From NCBI GenBank assembly GCA_013365325.1, contig JABVXV010000062.1:124001-188000 (forward strand): 64,000 nucleotides of DNA. The letters are read 5' to 3'. Shown in pieces: positions 25,401-39,200 of this stretch. A model generated the notes under the pieces. The model did no database searches. It saw only the letters and a list, made by a program, of their open reading frames with translations, and was not told the origin of the DNA. The translations under genes were made by a program, and so were the position numbers. Positions within the stretch are counted from its first letter, which is position 1. Each line of letters opens with the position of its first letter. The DNA comes from Dipetalonema caudispina (taxonomy: Eukaryota; Nematoda; Chromadorea; Rhabditida; Onchocercidae).

Positions 25401-27303
25401 CTGGTGGCCTGATCAGTATATCATTTCTCACAATGTTATTTTCTCTCATATATACTGTTTCAATTTCAACATTTCCTTTATATTTCGGAAACAAGGATAA
25501 AAACCGGTACGATTTTACAGGACTAATAATCGAAAGCATGGTGTACGGGAGAAAATGTAGAATGTACATTCGTTGATTTCTGATCTTCACGTAAAAACAT
25601 GCCATACACTTTTGCGTTAGATGACTAAGAATTGTTAATGTTGCACATTCACAGCACTTAAACAACTCTTGAATTATTTGGATAGTTGCTCTACTCGAAA
25701 AAAGTTCTCAACTATTTCCCGTAAAATGCTTTGGACCACCGGACAGCAATATTCAAATCATCGCCGGTGAAAGCATATCTCATTCAGTTGTTGCTTCAAG
25801 ATCAAACCTTCTTGAAGTGCTTTATTAAAAAAGAAAAAAAAGAAAAGAAAAAACGATTTTCTACTTAATGAAAAATAGACGGAAAAAGTATGACCAATTA
25901 TCGCAATAAAATCAAAGCTCTGTAACAGTTATACGACATAAAAGAAAATAACAATAATAAAACTAACAATGCTATACCTCATTTCATTTCATCTGATCAT
26001 ATAAAGATCAATATTATCTTTCTATGTACAAAGCAACACACTGAAACTGATAAAATACTACGCGGTGTTTATAAATTACTCAAGACTAATGAATATCACT
26101 CAAAACGTAAAAATTATAAAATTTAAATTGTGAAAAATTCGTGAAATGAGGTTCAGCACCTTGCACTATAAGTCATTCCATGCCAACAGCAGTCGACATT
26201 ATCTATAGACCAGAAGTGATAACTAATTATAATATATTAAAGAGTTTATTTTGAAGTCCTACGCTAAAAGTATGACGGGATTCAAATAAGAAACTTTTTG
26301 AAAATAAAGCAAAAAACAAAGCATTACGGGGAACACTCTGTCCCAAATTTGAACCACCCTTTTGAGGCGATTGAAGTCCAGGACGCGTATTGTGCACACT
26401 GGCATTTGGATTTAATCCACGATAATCATTGGGATTCCCAGAATGTTGTACCGGATTCCCGAAAACCGGTAAATCGCGTCCCAAAATTTCGTAATCCATG
26501 ATTCGCAACAATGGCTTTTGAGCTGTCTTTCTTAAACAGAAGAAATAAATATAACATGCGAAACGAACAATCTCTAAAAAGCCTTCAAAAAAAAAAAAAA
26601 AGAAAATAAAATACATGAGTTATTTATGATTCGAATCAGTAAATTTAAATTTAAACTAAATTTGGTATATAACTAAACTCACATTGTATACTTTATCCGT
26701 AATACTGGATTACCTTGATCGAGGGCATCTCTTTTAATTCTTTCCGTTATATCCGCTTGATTAAGGCAGGCTATAAACACCAGTAAAATGAGTTAATAGT
26801 ACGAACAACTTGATAGATTAAAATTCAACTTTTCTTATTTTTCTCCTTGATTGAACATCATCACTAATCACGTAGTTTTATTAAGAATCTAATTACGCCT
26901 TATCATAGCTCTAATAGTAATGAAAATTATAAAAAATACGTACAATTATAGCTGAACATTCCATCAGAAATTCGAAATCGGAAGTACTGGGCTTCTGAAG
27001 CAGGTTCCGTTTGACTATTAACCAATGGTCTTGCTTCCTAAAAAAAAGAAAAATTTTTCTCTTCTCTTTTATTTCTATCATAACTTTCCTGACAACATTC
27101 AAAACAGAATAATACTATTTCAGAAAAAAATTATGACAAAACAAAAACAGATAAAATAATTAACATAATTAAACAATCAGCAAGAAGAAAGATAAATAGG
27201 TAAAATAACTTACTAAAATTTGAACTACAGGTCTTTCTTCGCCACTATTCGTTTCACATATTTCCTGAATGAAACCTCGACTAAGATCACCAATACCAAC
27301 CAT
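22422..27303 (-). CDS. rpa-1: Replication protein A 70 kDa DNA-binding subunit
   Basis: RPA1 is the large subunit of the nuclear single-stranded DNA-binding complex used in replication, repair and recombination. Fifteen exons (minus strand, 5' to 3'): 27303-27214, 27037-26944, 26770-26683, 26530-26328, 25365-25275, 25148-24974, 24794-24699, 24566-24426, 24234-24063, 23954-23802, 23716-23592, 23439-23329, 23247-23134, 22866-22783 and 22526-22422. All phases agree and total 613 residues, against about 616 for human RPA1. The domain order is complete. The N-terminal OB fold includes FRFRISDGMFSYN. DBD-A includes WRICGVVTAK and FYVSGGTVKQANKRF. DBD-B includes LTLWGEQARTYD. DBD-C includes the zinc ribbon, with cysteine pairs C-G-T-N-G-C and C-E-K-C, followed by KYKYVLLM. 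The start is fixed by a trans-splice acceptor six bases upstream. I see no truncation or missing key residue. Confidence 0.95.
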
Positions 27304-27318
27304 ATCTTCCTGAAATTA
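27304..27318 (-). promoter_or_regulatory. Trans-splice acceptor of RPA1
   Basis: On the minus strand, ATAATTTCAG ends at 27310, six bases before the ATG. This is the perfect nematode acceptor consensus. There is no upstream coding exon, so a spliced leader is the likely partner. Confidence 0.6.
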
Positions 27319-27920
27319 TCACTTTCAATCGAATTAAATTTATCACAGGAATAATATGATACAACAAGTCTGTACAATTATTTACTGAACAAAACAGATA
27401 TTATTAGTTAAAACTTTATAATAGAGAGAGATCAAAATATACTGTATAAATTTGACATGAAAAAAAAATTTCAATAGAAATACTCAAATACTTAATACAT
27501 TTATTACTAATCACAGAAATACCATTGCCATTTCAATACAAAGTTTAAGTGATGATGCGAAAATACGTCAGATATAGCCTTTATACAAAATAAGAAATGC
27601 TATACTTGAAATAAAATCAACTTGAATTCAAAAACTCAGATATCGATTGGACGAGTGGTAAATAACAGTTGGTCCTTGAAAAAAAAAAAAGACTATATGT
27701 GTTAAGTAGGATAGATAGGTGAGTGATATTTGATTTAGTTGAAGAATGTAAAAGTTAATTTATTATTATCATTGATCATCATAACTGATCAATCAATTGC
27801 TACTATCTGCAATAACAATAACAATAATAGCAATAAGAATAGGAAGATAACAATGATAGTAATGTTATTCATTTTCATTTCTTAATTTTATGCATATTTG
27901 CACTTATATTCTTTCATTAA
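27312..27920. other. Divergent promoter region between RPA1 and NEMP
   Basis: About 0.6 kb separates two head-to-head start codons. It holds AT-rich sequence, a short poly-A run and an ATAACAATAA-like repeat near 27.8 kb. I see no TATA-like element at a convincing distance from either gene. A shared bidirectional promoter is plausible but is inferred only from the arrangement. Confidence 0.4.
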
Positions 27921-27932
27921 TAAATTTCAGCA
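27921..27932 (+). promoter_or_regulatory. Trans-splice acceptor of NEMP
   Basis: AATTTCAG ends at 27930, two bases before the ATG at 27933. This short spacing is typical of spliced-leader addition and fixes the start. Confidence 0.6.
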
Positions 27933-30900
27933 ATGTTGAACAAAATGATGATATTACTTCTATTAATTTATTTGGTGATTGCTGATGAAGATCCATCTGA
28001 ACAATGTATTACACGTGGTAAGTTAGTCATTCAAAGTTATAAAACTATTACCATTTAAGTTCCAATGAATTAATTGTTTAGTTAGTTAGTTTTTTTATTG
28101 TATTCAATTATGAAGTCATAATTTGGTAAAATTTATTATTTAAATATAGTTATTTTGAGGAAATTATATTTTAATGAATGATCCGTTTAGTTAATTTTCT
28201 TTAATTACCATCCTATTGCTTCCACAGCTCGTACATACTTTAATTTATTATAAAGCCTAGTTAGTTTGAGCTTGTTGATGAAAGTCGAAAAAAATATTGA
28301 ATGTTTACTATTCATCTATCTCATATGCATATTTATAATTTATATTCATTTATTGTTGTTTATCATCCTATTCATCTTTAGAGCTTACGTCATCGTACAT
28401 AACAGTACCGGCGAAAGTATCAAGTTGGTCAAGTGATTCCTCCATTTTGGATCTTTATCACTGTAATAGATTTCGTCGTCATGTGACGTATATGTTTATG
28501 GATGTCTACCTCCAAATTAACCTTACTAACGAATATGCTTATCAGCTTTATCAGGCAAACATTTATTTTATGTTCCACTCTTCAGAATGGATGCATTTTG
28601 AGAGATAAAAAATCTTCTCTGGAATTGGTATTGGACTTCTCCATAGTGGATATTATTATTAGTAATAGTTTTATAGTTGGTGTTTCCCTTCCGATATACT
28701 TACTGAATTAGAGTTGACCCTGTAGAATAGCTCAGGAATTCGGTAAATCATGGCTGAAAAGCATGATAATTTAATATAACTTGCAGGGTGAGAATTGTTC
28801 CGAGGTATTGCGACATTATCATGATGATCAGCGTCTCTGGGGATTGGTACGGCGTGTCAAGTTACTGCGTTACAAGCAGTTAAGTCCATTTTCTAAAACT
28901 ATTATTGGCGTGAGCACTCGACATCCATATGAAATCCGAATACGTGTGTGGAGTAAGTTTATCTATGTTACTTATTTTTTACTCAACTCATTTGTAAATA
29001 TTATTGATATGTTTGCTGACCACGAGAAGCTTATCATAGATCCAAATTTCTGGAAACTAATTTTTGCAAAGCTCTGTCTGTAGTTTTTTAATTCTCTTCT
29101 GAAACCGAGACGACTCCTAGCACAGTTCTCAAATTTTAATATATACGTATTAAATACATTTATGGATTTTCAAATTGAATTTCAATTGCAGAAATTAATT
29201 ACATACGTCTAGCTGTGTTTATCGGTGGTATAGCATTATTTTTGATGTCGTATTCATTAGTGAAAAATGCTATTTTCTATTACATCAGTGGCTGCACGAT
29301 TGGTATTCTAGCATCACTTTTGATTGTTGGATTTGTAGTTTACCGGTTGACTCCAAAGGTTTGTTTGAATGAATTTACATGAAACCTCGGATTACTCCGA
29401 CATAGCATTCTCCTCTATGTTGCTTTTTTTGCTAGCCATGTTATCATGGGTTTAATAATAATGCCATCATGAAAAGAAGACTTTTTTTAAATGAGTTATG
29501 CGTATAACGAAAACTCTGAATTACGAAGTGATCCCGGAAACATTTCCAGGGATCCAACAAATTTTTCTGTGGTGTTATTTACATGTATTTTAAGCATTTT
29601 AAGTAGAAATATGTATAACACATTCCACGTTCGATTCCGAAACTGTCAGTTCCAGATGACGAGCAGCAACTCAAAATTAGTAAAGCAAGTCAAGAGATGC
29701 TGACGGGAGAATTTGATACTAGAAAAAAAAAGATGTTGGAGTGATAAAGTTATTTTTAAACTTTTCAGAGTTGGTTGGGAATTCCCTTGATGTTCACCGG
29801 CTGGTCCGTCTCGTTCTTCTTTATTTACACGATTTGGAAAAATCTCGCTTCTTTAGTTTTACTATACCAGAAATTTGTGGCAGCATATTTTGCTACAGTA
29901 ATTTTGATATCATTTGCTGTTTGTTATCGCTATGGACCACCAACCGATATCAGATCTCATAATCTTGCTCAGTGGACATTGCAACTGATTGCTTTGATAC
30001 TGATATACTTTTCGTGTCAAGTAAGTTACTAGTTACTACCATTGTAATGGTATTGATTAAAATATTTTTTTTTTTGACTTTTTGAATCTGGTCATTTGCT
30101 GTAACTAAATCGATTATTTTGATCTTTATTTCAGATAGCAGATATCGCTATTGGAATCATTGTTTTGTTACTGCTGTGGTCGGTTTCGAAAAATTGGCTG
30201 ATTAATATAACATCTAGATTCATGTCTATTTTCAGAACGGTTTGGTTAGTAAATTAAATTCTTTTATAAAGATAAGTTGCATAACTTTGGAGAAATTTTC
30301 GCCAAAACTAACGGATAAATTTCTATCTACGTCACAGACAACCCGAAAAAGTTGCTGGAGATGAGATTGTAAACATCTTTCTACAATTCAGTATACCATA
30401 TGTTCTCACGCCTTGGGAAATCTCCTTTTCAGGCTGTGAAGTAAGCACGCAGCTGGGATGTTACTTTTGCAAATTTTCAAGGCAGCGTTTCAATTATTTA
30501 CACCTAAGGAAATTTTGGGATGTTACAGGCTTTTCTTATTTCCACAATGTCAGCGTCTATTGACAATGGAAGAATATCAACAGCAGGGTGAGGAAGAAAC
30601 TAGGAAAGCATTAGAAGAATTGCGCCGATACTGTCGAAGTCCGGAAACAAATGTTTGGAAAATTACATCTTCAGTGAGTGACCCAAAGAGGTAAGTGAAC
30701 TTTTATCATAATTAAAACGATCTTTTAGTAGATAATGATTAAAGCAGTTCCGATGTTCTACTGAAGTTTTTTTTCTCACTTTCTGTTGCTCCGTATGATA
30801 TATTTTTTAGGTTAGCGAGCTTTGTTGATGGAGTTTGTGATCATGTCAGAGAAGATGAATCTCGCTTGCATGATTTAGAATGTGCAAGTTTTGATGATCT

Positions 30901-32112
30901 TTCTGATGATAGTGGAGAAGATGAATATGTTGTCGCGCAACGTTCTTATCTAAGTAACAACTATGAATTACAAAGGTGATATTATCAAAGGTTTTTTACC
31001 AGTCTTTCAAACTTAAGAGTTCCTCATCTGAAGAATGCTGCTGGTGAGTACTGACACTGGCAAAAATTCGATAAGATTTGAATTTAAGGATTTGATCCAG
31101 TCAAATCAGACTTCATTATATTTAGAAGAAGATATCAGGCTTGCGAGGGCTCTTCATCTTACCTGCAGTCAACCGACCGTAGGTTAAATCTACGACAGCG
31201 AAAAAAACTGATCGAACACGAAGATTTTGATGGAGATGAAAATGAATTCAGGCATAACTGGCAAACTCATTCTTTACCATTGGAAGACCCTTATAGGTAA
31301 TCTCGTAGTTGATTATTACTGATAATTTCACTTCCTTAAAGCAAAGGCTGTTTAGTGGGTATAAAATTTTGAACTGTACGCAGATTCTTTAATCCATTTT
31401 TTAAAAATCTTTTGTGAGCTATGCCTGACCGCTGCTAAAGCGTGACCGCTGATCAGTCGAACTGGTGGTATATATACCCAATAGTCATGCAGAATTCATA
31501 TTTGTTTTCAATGATCCGGCTGAAAGTGCCATTCATGAACTTCTTAATTTCTTTTAATACATTTTGATATCTTTTCATTTCAACAGAGTTTAATTCATGT
31601 GAGTTTCGATGCTACTAATGCTAGCTTGTATTATTTGCCTGTACCACCTTTCGCTATTGGTGAAAAATATACTCGTGTATGTGATAATTGAATGGAATCT
31701 CAGGTTTATCATCTCAAACTGCAGAACTTTTCGTATGTGTTTAGCACCACCAACGATATGTTTTATAGCAAAATGAAAATAGATTTGTAGAAATATTGTT
31801 TAGGAAATCTCAACGTCAACGTGGTTTATATAACGACAGACAGATCACAAATAACTCCTTCCATTCATTCAGACACCGAGAAAAGTAAGTTCACTTCTTT
31901 CCTCTTCTTCTTTCTTAATTTAAAGTTATTGGTGCTTTATTTATTTATTTTTTTTCATATTTATTTATAACATACTAGCATCCGAAATTTGAATTGCTAA
32001 ATGCTAGTCCACATCTTAAAAATTTGAAATGATGAATTATTTTTGAAGTTTCCAAAGATCAAATCGATCGCCGTCAAATATGGATTCCGATGAAGTGATT
32101 TATAGACCATAA
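27933..32112 (+). CDS. nemp-1: NEMP nuclear envelope integral membrane protein
   Basis: NEMP1/TMEM194 proteins sit in the inner nuclear membrane, stiffen the nuclear envelope and are needed for fertility in animals. Eleven exons: 27933-28017, 28382-28554, 28787-28952, 29192-29358, 29769-30020, 30135-30244, 30529-30690, 30811-30975, 31126-31296, 31804-31884 and 32049-32112. All phases agree, giving about 531 residues, somewhat longer than vertebrate NEMP1. In order: a signal peptide ([17 protein letters not shown]); a lumenal domain of about 120 residues; four to five membrane segments across exons 4-6, with the family signature AVCYRYGPP and then WTLQL; and a nucleoplasmic domain with [27 protein letters not shown] and an acidic tail. 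The second intron begins with GC, not GT (CAG/GCAAAC), which the phase and family alignment require. A short possible exon at 30338-30368 would introduce a stop and is left out. Confidence 0.92.
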
Positions 32113-32931
32113 ATCAGGTAGCGCTTAATTGATAGTGTTGAAAAATGTAAATATTGATTTCTTGATTACTCACTTGTTAATTTTGTTGACTTTGTTGTTT
32201 GTAAAGTACAGGTTTTTTACTGGATGTAGGGGTGTCAATTCTCAGTTTATTCTAGTACAACAGGATTGATATGTCCTCTTTTTAAAAGAATTATATGTCA
32301 TATGTCATTTCAATTCCTATCTTATTTTCCAGCTCATCAGTATGATTTTCGCCTCATGCAAGGTGCATTTATTGTTCATATTTTACTATTGGTTTGTATA
32401 GAAATAAAGATGTTTGTCTTAATTACTTGTCTAAAAATAAATATTGAGCAGTTTTCCCGCAGGATGGTCGAAATTTGCACTTTTTTATTGCGTCTTCTGA
32501 AAGATTTGAATCACTCAATTCACTCTACTTCCGAATATACAATAGCCAAGCATTTAGTCACGCATACTTTTTATATGTGCCTAACAAACATTAAATATAC
32601 AAGGAACAAAGTTCAACAGAATGGATTCAGATAGAGAATGATTTAGACGTAGAAGATAAGGGGAAAATTCAGAAACAGATCTTGAATAAGACTTCCAAAT
32701 ATTTATAAAGAAGTTTGATAGCGCAATGTATCCATTTTTTTATTCGAAAATCTATGATTGTATGGATTTTCTTTTATGTGCGATTAATTGATTCCCTCTT
32801 GAAATTACAATTTAAAGTTTATCTAAGTGCAAATGTTATGATCAAACCATCAAGAAGTTAACTTTTCAACGTAACCAATTAAAGTAATTGTTATAAATGG
32901 TATTACAAGATAATTAATAACATTTCAGTTT

Positions 32932-33057
32932 AAACTGTAGGATACAATTGACAAAATGAAATTCCGGTAGGTTTGGGTTGTCATTTTGATGCAGATATTT
33001 GTATACGTCATACCTCAAATTATTAAATATTTATCTTTATGAAGTCCTACAGTTTAA
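32932..33057. repeat. Nested inverted repeat of about 125 bases
   Basis: TAAACTGTAGGA near 32932 and its exact reverse complement near 33046 flank a segment. Inside it, CAAAATGA and TCATTTTG form a second inverted pair. The short terminal repeats could belong to a miniature element or to a long RNA hairpin; the middle does not pair well. Confidence 0.4.
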
Positions 33058-34767
33058 TTATCTTTATGAAACAATTATGGAAACTTCTGTTATACATCAG
33101 GAAGCAAATGTAATCGTTTGCTTCAAGTAATCAATTTCAGAAATTCTTGGGGAATATGCAGAAGTATTATACAATTATTTCTTTTACCAAAATATGATCT
33201 TCATGGAATTTACCTAAATAAATATATTGACACATAGAAAACGATTAATTTCCATTTTTCCTAAGTTTAAACCTCAAATACTTATCAATATCTAACAAAT
33301 CTAAAATCGTTGATCAGCTAGGGAAGACATATTGAAGATAGTGTTTTGTGAAAAATTATGCATACATTTTTTCCTGATTTTTTTAGCTTATTTTAATTTC
33401 TTTTTTTGATTATTCAGTATTTTTAGCAAATAAACCAAAATAACTATAAAGTCAAATCCTAAGAGGTATGAAGATGATATTTGCCAATATGTTTGAATTT
33501 TTGGTGATATCTGAAGAAAAAAAAAAAAAAAAGAAAAATGATGAATTTTTGATTTGCTGCTTCCTGGGAAAGTTGTGCTCATTTTTCTTTAATTCTCCTC
33601 TTCCTTTTGATGCATCCATTCTTCCATGCAATTAGCAAATAATCATTAAGCAATGTTAACTCACAAATAAATCATCTCATCGGTAGTAATAATTGAGAAA
33701 CAACCTGTTTACAATTTTTACATTTTCCCAGAAAACTATGGTAATTACGGGATATTTATGTCTAAATTTAACTATTTAACAAGTCATTGCAACATTATGA
33801 GCTCAAATTTCGGCATTTAATAACGATGTAATTCCGAAATACAATTACTTCCTAATTCAATAAATTTTTCAAGAATGTTTAATGAGTTTTATTGATGAAT
33901 ATATAGCAATGATTTCTTTCTCTGCTATAATAATAGATATTTTAGAGATCAGAACATTGAAACATTCAATTTATATTGTGATTTTTCCTCTCCATTGTAA
34001 CGTTGAAAAAAAAAAAAAAACAAAGTGATGAAGATAATCGAAAACAGATTAAAGGAGTTAACTAACTTTTAATCAGCTAAATTATAAGCAAAGGTTAAGG
34101 TTTAAAGTCATGAGCTATTACACAATGCTGAAAATAGAAAAACCCTTACTTATTATATTGTACAAAAATCTCGCAATCAAATTATCATCGATGGCAATTG
34201 ACGGTTATACTAAGACTACAAGTTGCTAAGAGTTGAATTTAATTAATAAAAGAATCATACAAAATATTAATTACTCTTATATATATGTATATGTGTTTCA
34301 ATTCCTTTATTAATATTAAATTATTTACAATAATTTTTTGGAAAATAATTGTCGAAATTTTCATATATAAAAGGGATGTATTTACCACAATAGGCGCTAT
34401 TTTCTTTTTGATACGAGTTTTTTTTTTGTGATTTGTTGATGTCACATTTTTACATTATTGATGATATTATACTTATTACAGATGACAGAATGATACTGCA
34501 AAGCATTTTTTTTTCTTTTTTTTTTTGCATCAATTCCAGATGAAAAATCACTTCCAGAAATCATACAAGTAATATTTTGTATTGCTTTCTTACTCGAAAT
34601 CCATATGTAATATTTGCTTGATCATGGATTAATTCAAATTTCTTCGAAGGATAGAAATAATCAAATTTTGGAATGTATTATTCATTTCTTATATTTCGTT
34701 AATATCACAGAAAATAGTCTGGCTTTACCAAATTTCTCAAATGGGAATGCGACAGAATGTTATTGCC

Positions 34768-34792
34768 ATGGATGATGATGATGATGATGATA
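34768..34792. repeat. GAT triplet repeat
   Basis: An ATG followed by seven GAT units in non-coding sequence. The surrounding frame closes quickly, so no protein is implied. Confidence 0.85.
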
Positions 34793-35784
34793 ACATCAGG
34801 AATTCCGGAAATTCACAGATATTCCAGAAACATATATAAAACATTTTTAAGCGATATCAATCTCTCACTAACAATGATCCCATGAAAATTTTCCGCGGAA
34901 CTTGTACTATTTTGTAAGATTGTAATCTAAAATTGTAATGCATTATGATCACTAACTGTAATACTGAAAGAATGATGATCTATTCATAAAAATTCTTGTC
35001 CATTATTCCTACTTAGGATTCTGAATCTATTTTAGAGATTCTAAATTCATCAAGAACTAGAGATTTAAGAATTTTAATCCTTACTAGTTTGATAAGATAA
35101 TGATGACATTGCAGACTTTCCAAAAAAAAAAAAAAAAAAAAAAAAGAAACAAGTTTGAATTCAACAGATTGACCCCATTGGAGTACTTTCGGTATTTTTT
35201 CAGCATTAATCACAGTTTAAAAGTTTTTTTGTTACTGTACTGTTAAGTTTTCTTTTTTTTTTTACCAGTAAAAGACATACAAATGATCGAAATGAATGAA
35301 AATTGTGAAAGAAAGGAATTGGATGGTTTATTTTTTTTGACCTTTCGATATTGAAAGGATAAGCTTAGTCTGATTCTGTTTATCTTAGCAACATCAACGA
35401 TAATTAAAATTGGAAGTTGAAGCGATCATGATTCTTTTATTTTGCTAAAATTACTATCTGAATCTCAAAAATCTTAAAAAAAAAAAAAGGATGTCACGCA
35501 TAACAAAATTAATTCGTATTTGCACTGAGTAAGTAATAATGTAAGTAAAAGTAATTTCATACATGAATGTAAACGATTAAATTTCAACATTTCAGTTTTT
35601 TTTGTTTTCAACTTTCTTATTCTGTCTTGTTTTGCCCCAAATATCTTTTCTTAATTTTAGAATAGAATCATGATAATGATAGTATGAAATTTTTGGTATT
35701 TATGATCTCTTGTTGTTGTTCCACTCAACTCAAATAATAATGACAAATTTCTCTGATGAAAAGAAAACAGGATGTCTGAAAGAG

Positions 35785-35815
<31 letters not shown>

Positions 35816-36154
35816 CTACTACAAAAAAAAAAAAAAAAACGATAATTCACATTAATTACTCAATGCTGTTGGATGACATAACGAGAAAAAGCGGGGAAGT
35901 AATGGGGTCTTATTTAGGGAAAATGAGAACTGGTATAACTTACTGTATGAAATTTATCAACTCGTTTCTCATCTTTCTTTCTCCAACAGTTACAAATATG
36001 GAAAACCTAAACAATACAAAATTTGATGAAAAAAATTTTCAAAACTATCCTCCCCCACTTTTTCATCCGATCTACTAAGATGGAAAATGATAGAACAGAT
36101 GGGAAAGATCCTTTCAACAATTATTATTTCGGCGTACATTATGAAATATTCAAT

Positions 36155-36180
36155 AAATATATATATATATATATGTGTGT

Positions 36181-36224
<44 letters not shown>
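36155..36224. repeat. TA/TG microsatellite
   Basis: An alternating TA run of about 18 bases passes into a long TG run with one TATG interruption. It is among the longest dinucleotide repeats in the window. Confidence 0.9.
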
Positions 36225-36225
<1 letters not shown>

Positions 36226-39200
36226 TGTATGGAAGATGGATGAAATTTTAATAAATTTTCAAGCAAAACATGTAACAAATGATGATATTAATCATATTGA
36301 CTATCTTTGTATTCGTTTTAAAAGAAGAGTGTATCAGTGAAACAATTCCACCACGGATATTTTGAGGATGATAAAATTATTGATGTATAAAAGGAAAATA
36401 ATATGAATTGGAACATTTTAACCTTTTAACCTTTCAATCTTTCAACCTGGACATCGTAATACCTATAAACCAATGAAAGTGATGACAATAACAGTCCCGG
36501 ATATGTTTTTATTAATTTTTTTCCTTTCACTTTTCCCTTTTCTTTACTTTTATTTTTATCTTTACAATATGTATCAATTTTATTTTGATATAATATTATA
36601 CTTTTAGATAAAAATTTCCATATCAATTTGAAATACCAATTTAAAATCATTTTCTCTCTTCAATTCCTACATTTATTTCAAGAGAAATATAAGCTAAACG
36701 AAATACAATGAATTTTAAGCTAAATTAATTGACACTTTCTTGTAAATAAAATAGTTCCAAGTGTTAAATGATAAAATTACCACTTCATTATCATCTCCAG
36801 TTTTATTTTTTCCATAATTGGTAGAAAGAGAGTAAAAATGAACGTACCATTCAAAGTGCAAAATATTTGGGAAAAAACGAAAACTGGAAAATTGATATGA
36901 ATAAAATTTCAGTTCTTGAGTACTATTAAATTGTTTTGATAAAACTTTTTTCAACTAAAAAAAGAAAAAAATGTGATAAAAATCAATTTTTCTGACAAAG
37001 AGAATTACTTACAGCTCATCAAAAAATCGAGCAAAGTCTCTGTTTGTAGTTTGGATTTCAATGGATAAAAAAGATTTGAAAAATTAATAATGATTGGAAA
37101 GATTTCTTAGGTGGGAGGAAAAATCAATCCTTTTCTTTTTTTTTTTTTTTTTTATTAAAATTATGTTATTTTTTATTCATTTGAAAACTATATTCATTTT
37201 ATCGTAAATTGATTACTTCTAAAATTGTTAATGAATTCAAATTTTAACAACTTAAGCATTTTATGAAAGCTTAGCATTACTCCATTATAATAATTGTTAT
37301 TGTTTTACAGGTAAAAAGATTAAAAAAAAATTCAAACAGATATACACCGAAAATTTCTTACATTTCTAAACAGTACTGACATTAATCGGAATTGACATTA
37401 CAAAATAAATGAAGGACGAATATTAAGAATACCAATGTACAATTACTCGATGACACAATGATTGATCGATATTACCATTTTTTTTTTAAGCAATTTACGA
37501 TCAGTTTTGCTATTATTTATAGAATTTTTTTTGGTAAAAGTTTGTTTTTGGGATGGATGGATTGTTTTTAATTGTAAGACTTATTTGTTGATTCAAAAAT
37601 TTACGCTTCTTCGAAAGCTAAATGTATCAGTGTAATATTGTAACAGATGAATTATCGTTAACTGAATAATCTAATAAAAATTATTTGAAAATTTTCTGTC
37701 CCATTACTATTTCAGGATTATTTATATGCAAACTGTACCTTGAATTGACTGGTTGATTCACATTTAACTTAAATCTATTTTTCCATTTTAAGCTCTGTTT
37801 TTTTACTTAATTAAATTTAACTCAATTTAATGAAAAAAGCTTATCTCATTTCTTTTATCAATTATTCAATGAAATCGTCTTACATTATAAAAGTATCATC
37901 ATTATTAATTTTGTAATGTTCCGTATACTTTGTGACAAGATAATTTTTCCGATCAAAATAAACTCAATCGTTGTAAGTAATTACTATTCATATTTACTTT
38001 CATGGAATTCATCGTTTTATCTTGAATCATTTGTCGTTATCAGTATGCTATCATATCAACGTTATACATTTGAGAAATAATTTCATAAAATGATTAAGGT
38101 AGAATAAGATAGATATCCCAATTGTAAAACTTCTGTAGCATTATATTAAAGCCTTTCAAAACGAAATGATTCATTTGAATTTCTGAATTTTGTTAAAAAA
38201 AAAAGCCCTCTCAGTCATTATGGTGTAACAATTCACTTATTTAGCAATACTAAACTCTGCAAAGTGGTTGGTAGTGGTAACAACAATCAAATTATCGGAC
38301 TGGTTGAAAAAAAAAAAGAAAAAAAAAAAAAAACTATAAATTCTTACGATTGCAAAACATGGCGGAATATACAAACTGATCATTAACACAGCAACGAAAT
38401 TGATCTTTAGGAAAAAACGCTGCACTATAATTTTAATGCAAATTATCGCAAATTAAAAAAAAAAATGCATTTTTAAAGAAATTTAAATAATTCGGAGCAA
38501 TCGTTTAATTACAATCAAAAGATATCATCATTGTTTTCTTATTTCTTATAGTTCAAATGAATGCCATTATTACTGCTGTTATTATCATTATTTATTATTT
38601 ATCACTGCTATCATTTATCACTACCATTATTGTACTATTATTACTTTCAATTCTTCTTATCAAAAATGCTAACATTTAATTTTCAATTTCAAAAAATGAG
38701 TTCAAAAAATTGAGAGTATTAGAAATTACTGAATTGTAAGGCATTTCTCTAAAGCATCAATTAATTATGTTTTTCAAACGAATGAATTTCTGTTTTCATC
38801 TAACAAGAGCAAGTTCTTATGCCGGAATTTTCCCAATTAATGAATTGAACTACAATTTCTGACAAGTACTCCGTTGGATACTTCAATGAGCACATAAAAC
38901 CTTACAGGTGAATAGTAAATGAAACAAGTAAGACGAACAAATATGCAAAAAAAGAAAAAAAAAACAATTATATGAACTATTTCATTTAAGTTATCGTTCA
39001 CATTTTGTTGCATTTGAATTATTAAGGATTACAAAATTTTCAGGAAGAAAGTCAACCTAAAAAATATTTGTTGAAATGTTAAAAAAGAAAATACATTAAT
39101 AAAATTAAAGAAAATTTTAAATTGATTTTAAGATGATTCAAGCTGTTAACAATTTTCGGAAATTTTTTCAGTGCTGAAAATGTACAAAATGCGAAATATA

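Noticed and set aside
32266..32634. 122-codon open frame downstream of NEMP
   Set aside because: It has acceptor-like sites inside but no domain, and lies where the NEMP 3' UTR should be. It is hydrophobic and AT-driven, so coding use is unsupported.
35710..36340. Lysine-rich and Val/Cys-rich open frames
   Set aside because: Created by poly-A runs and the TG microsatellite.
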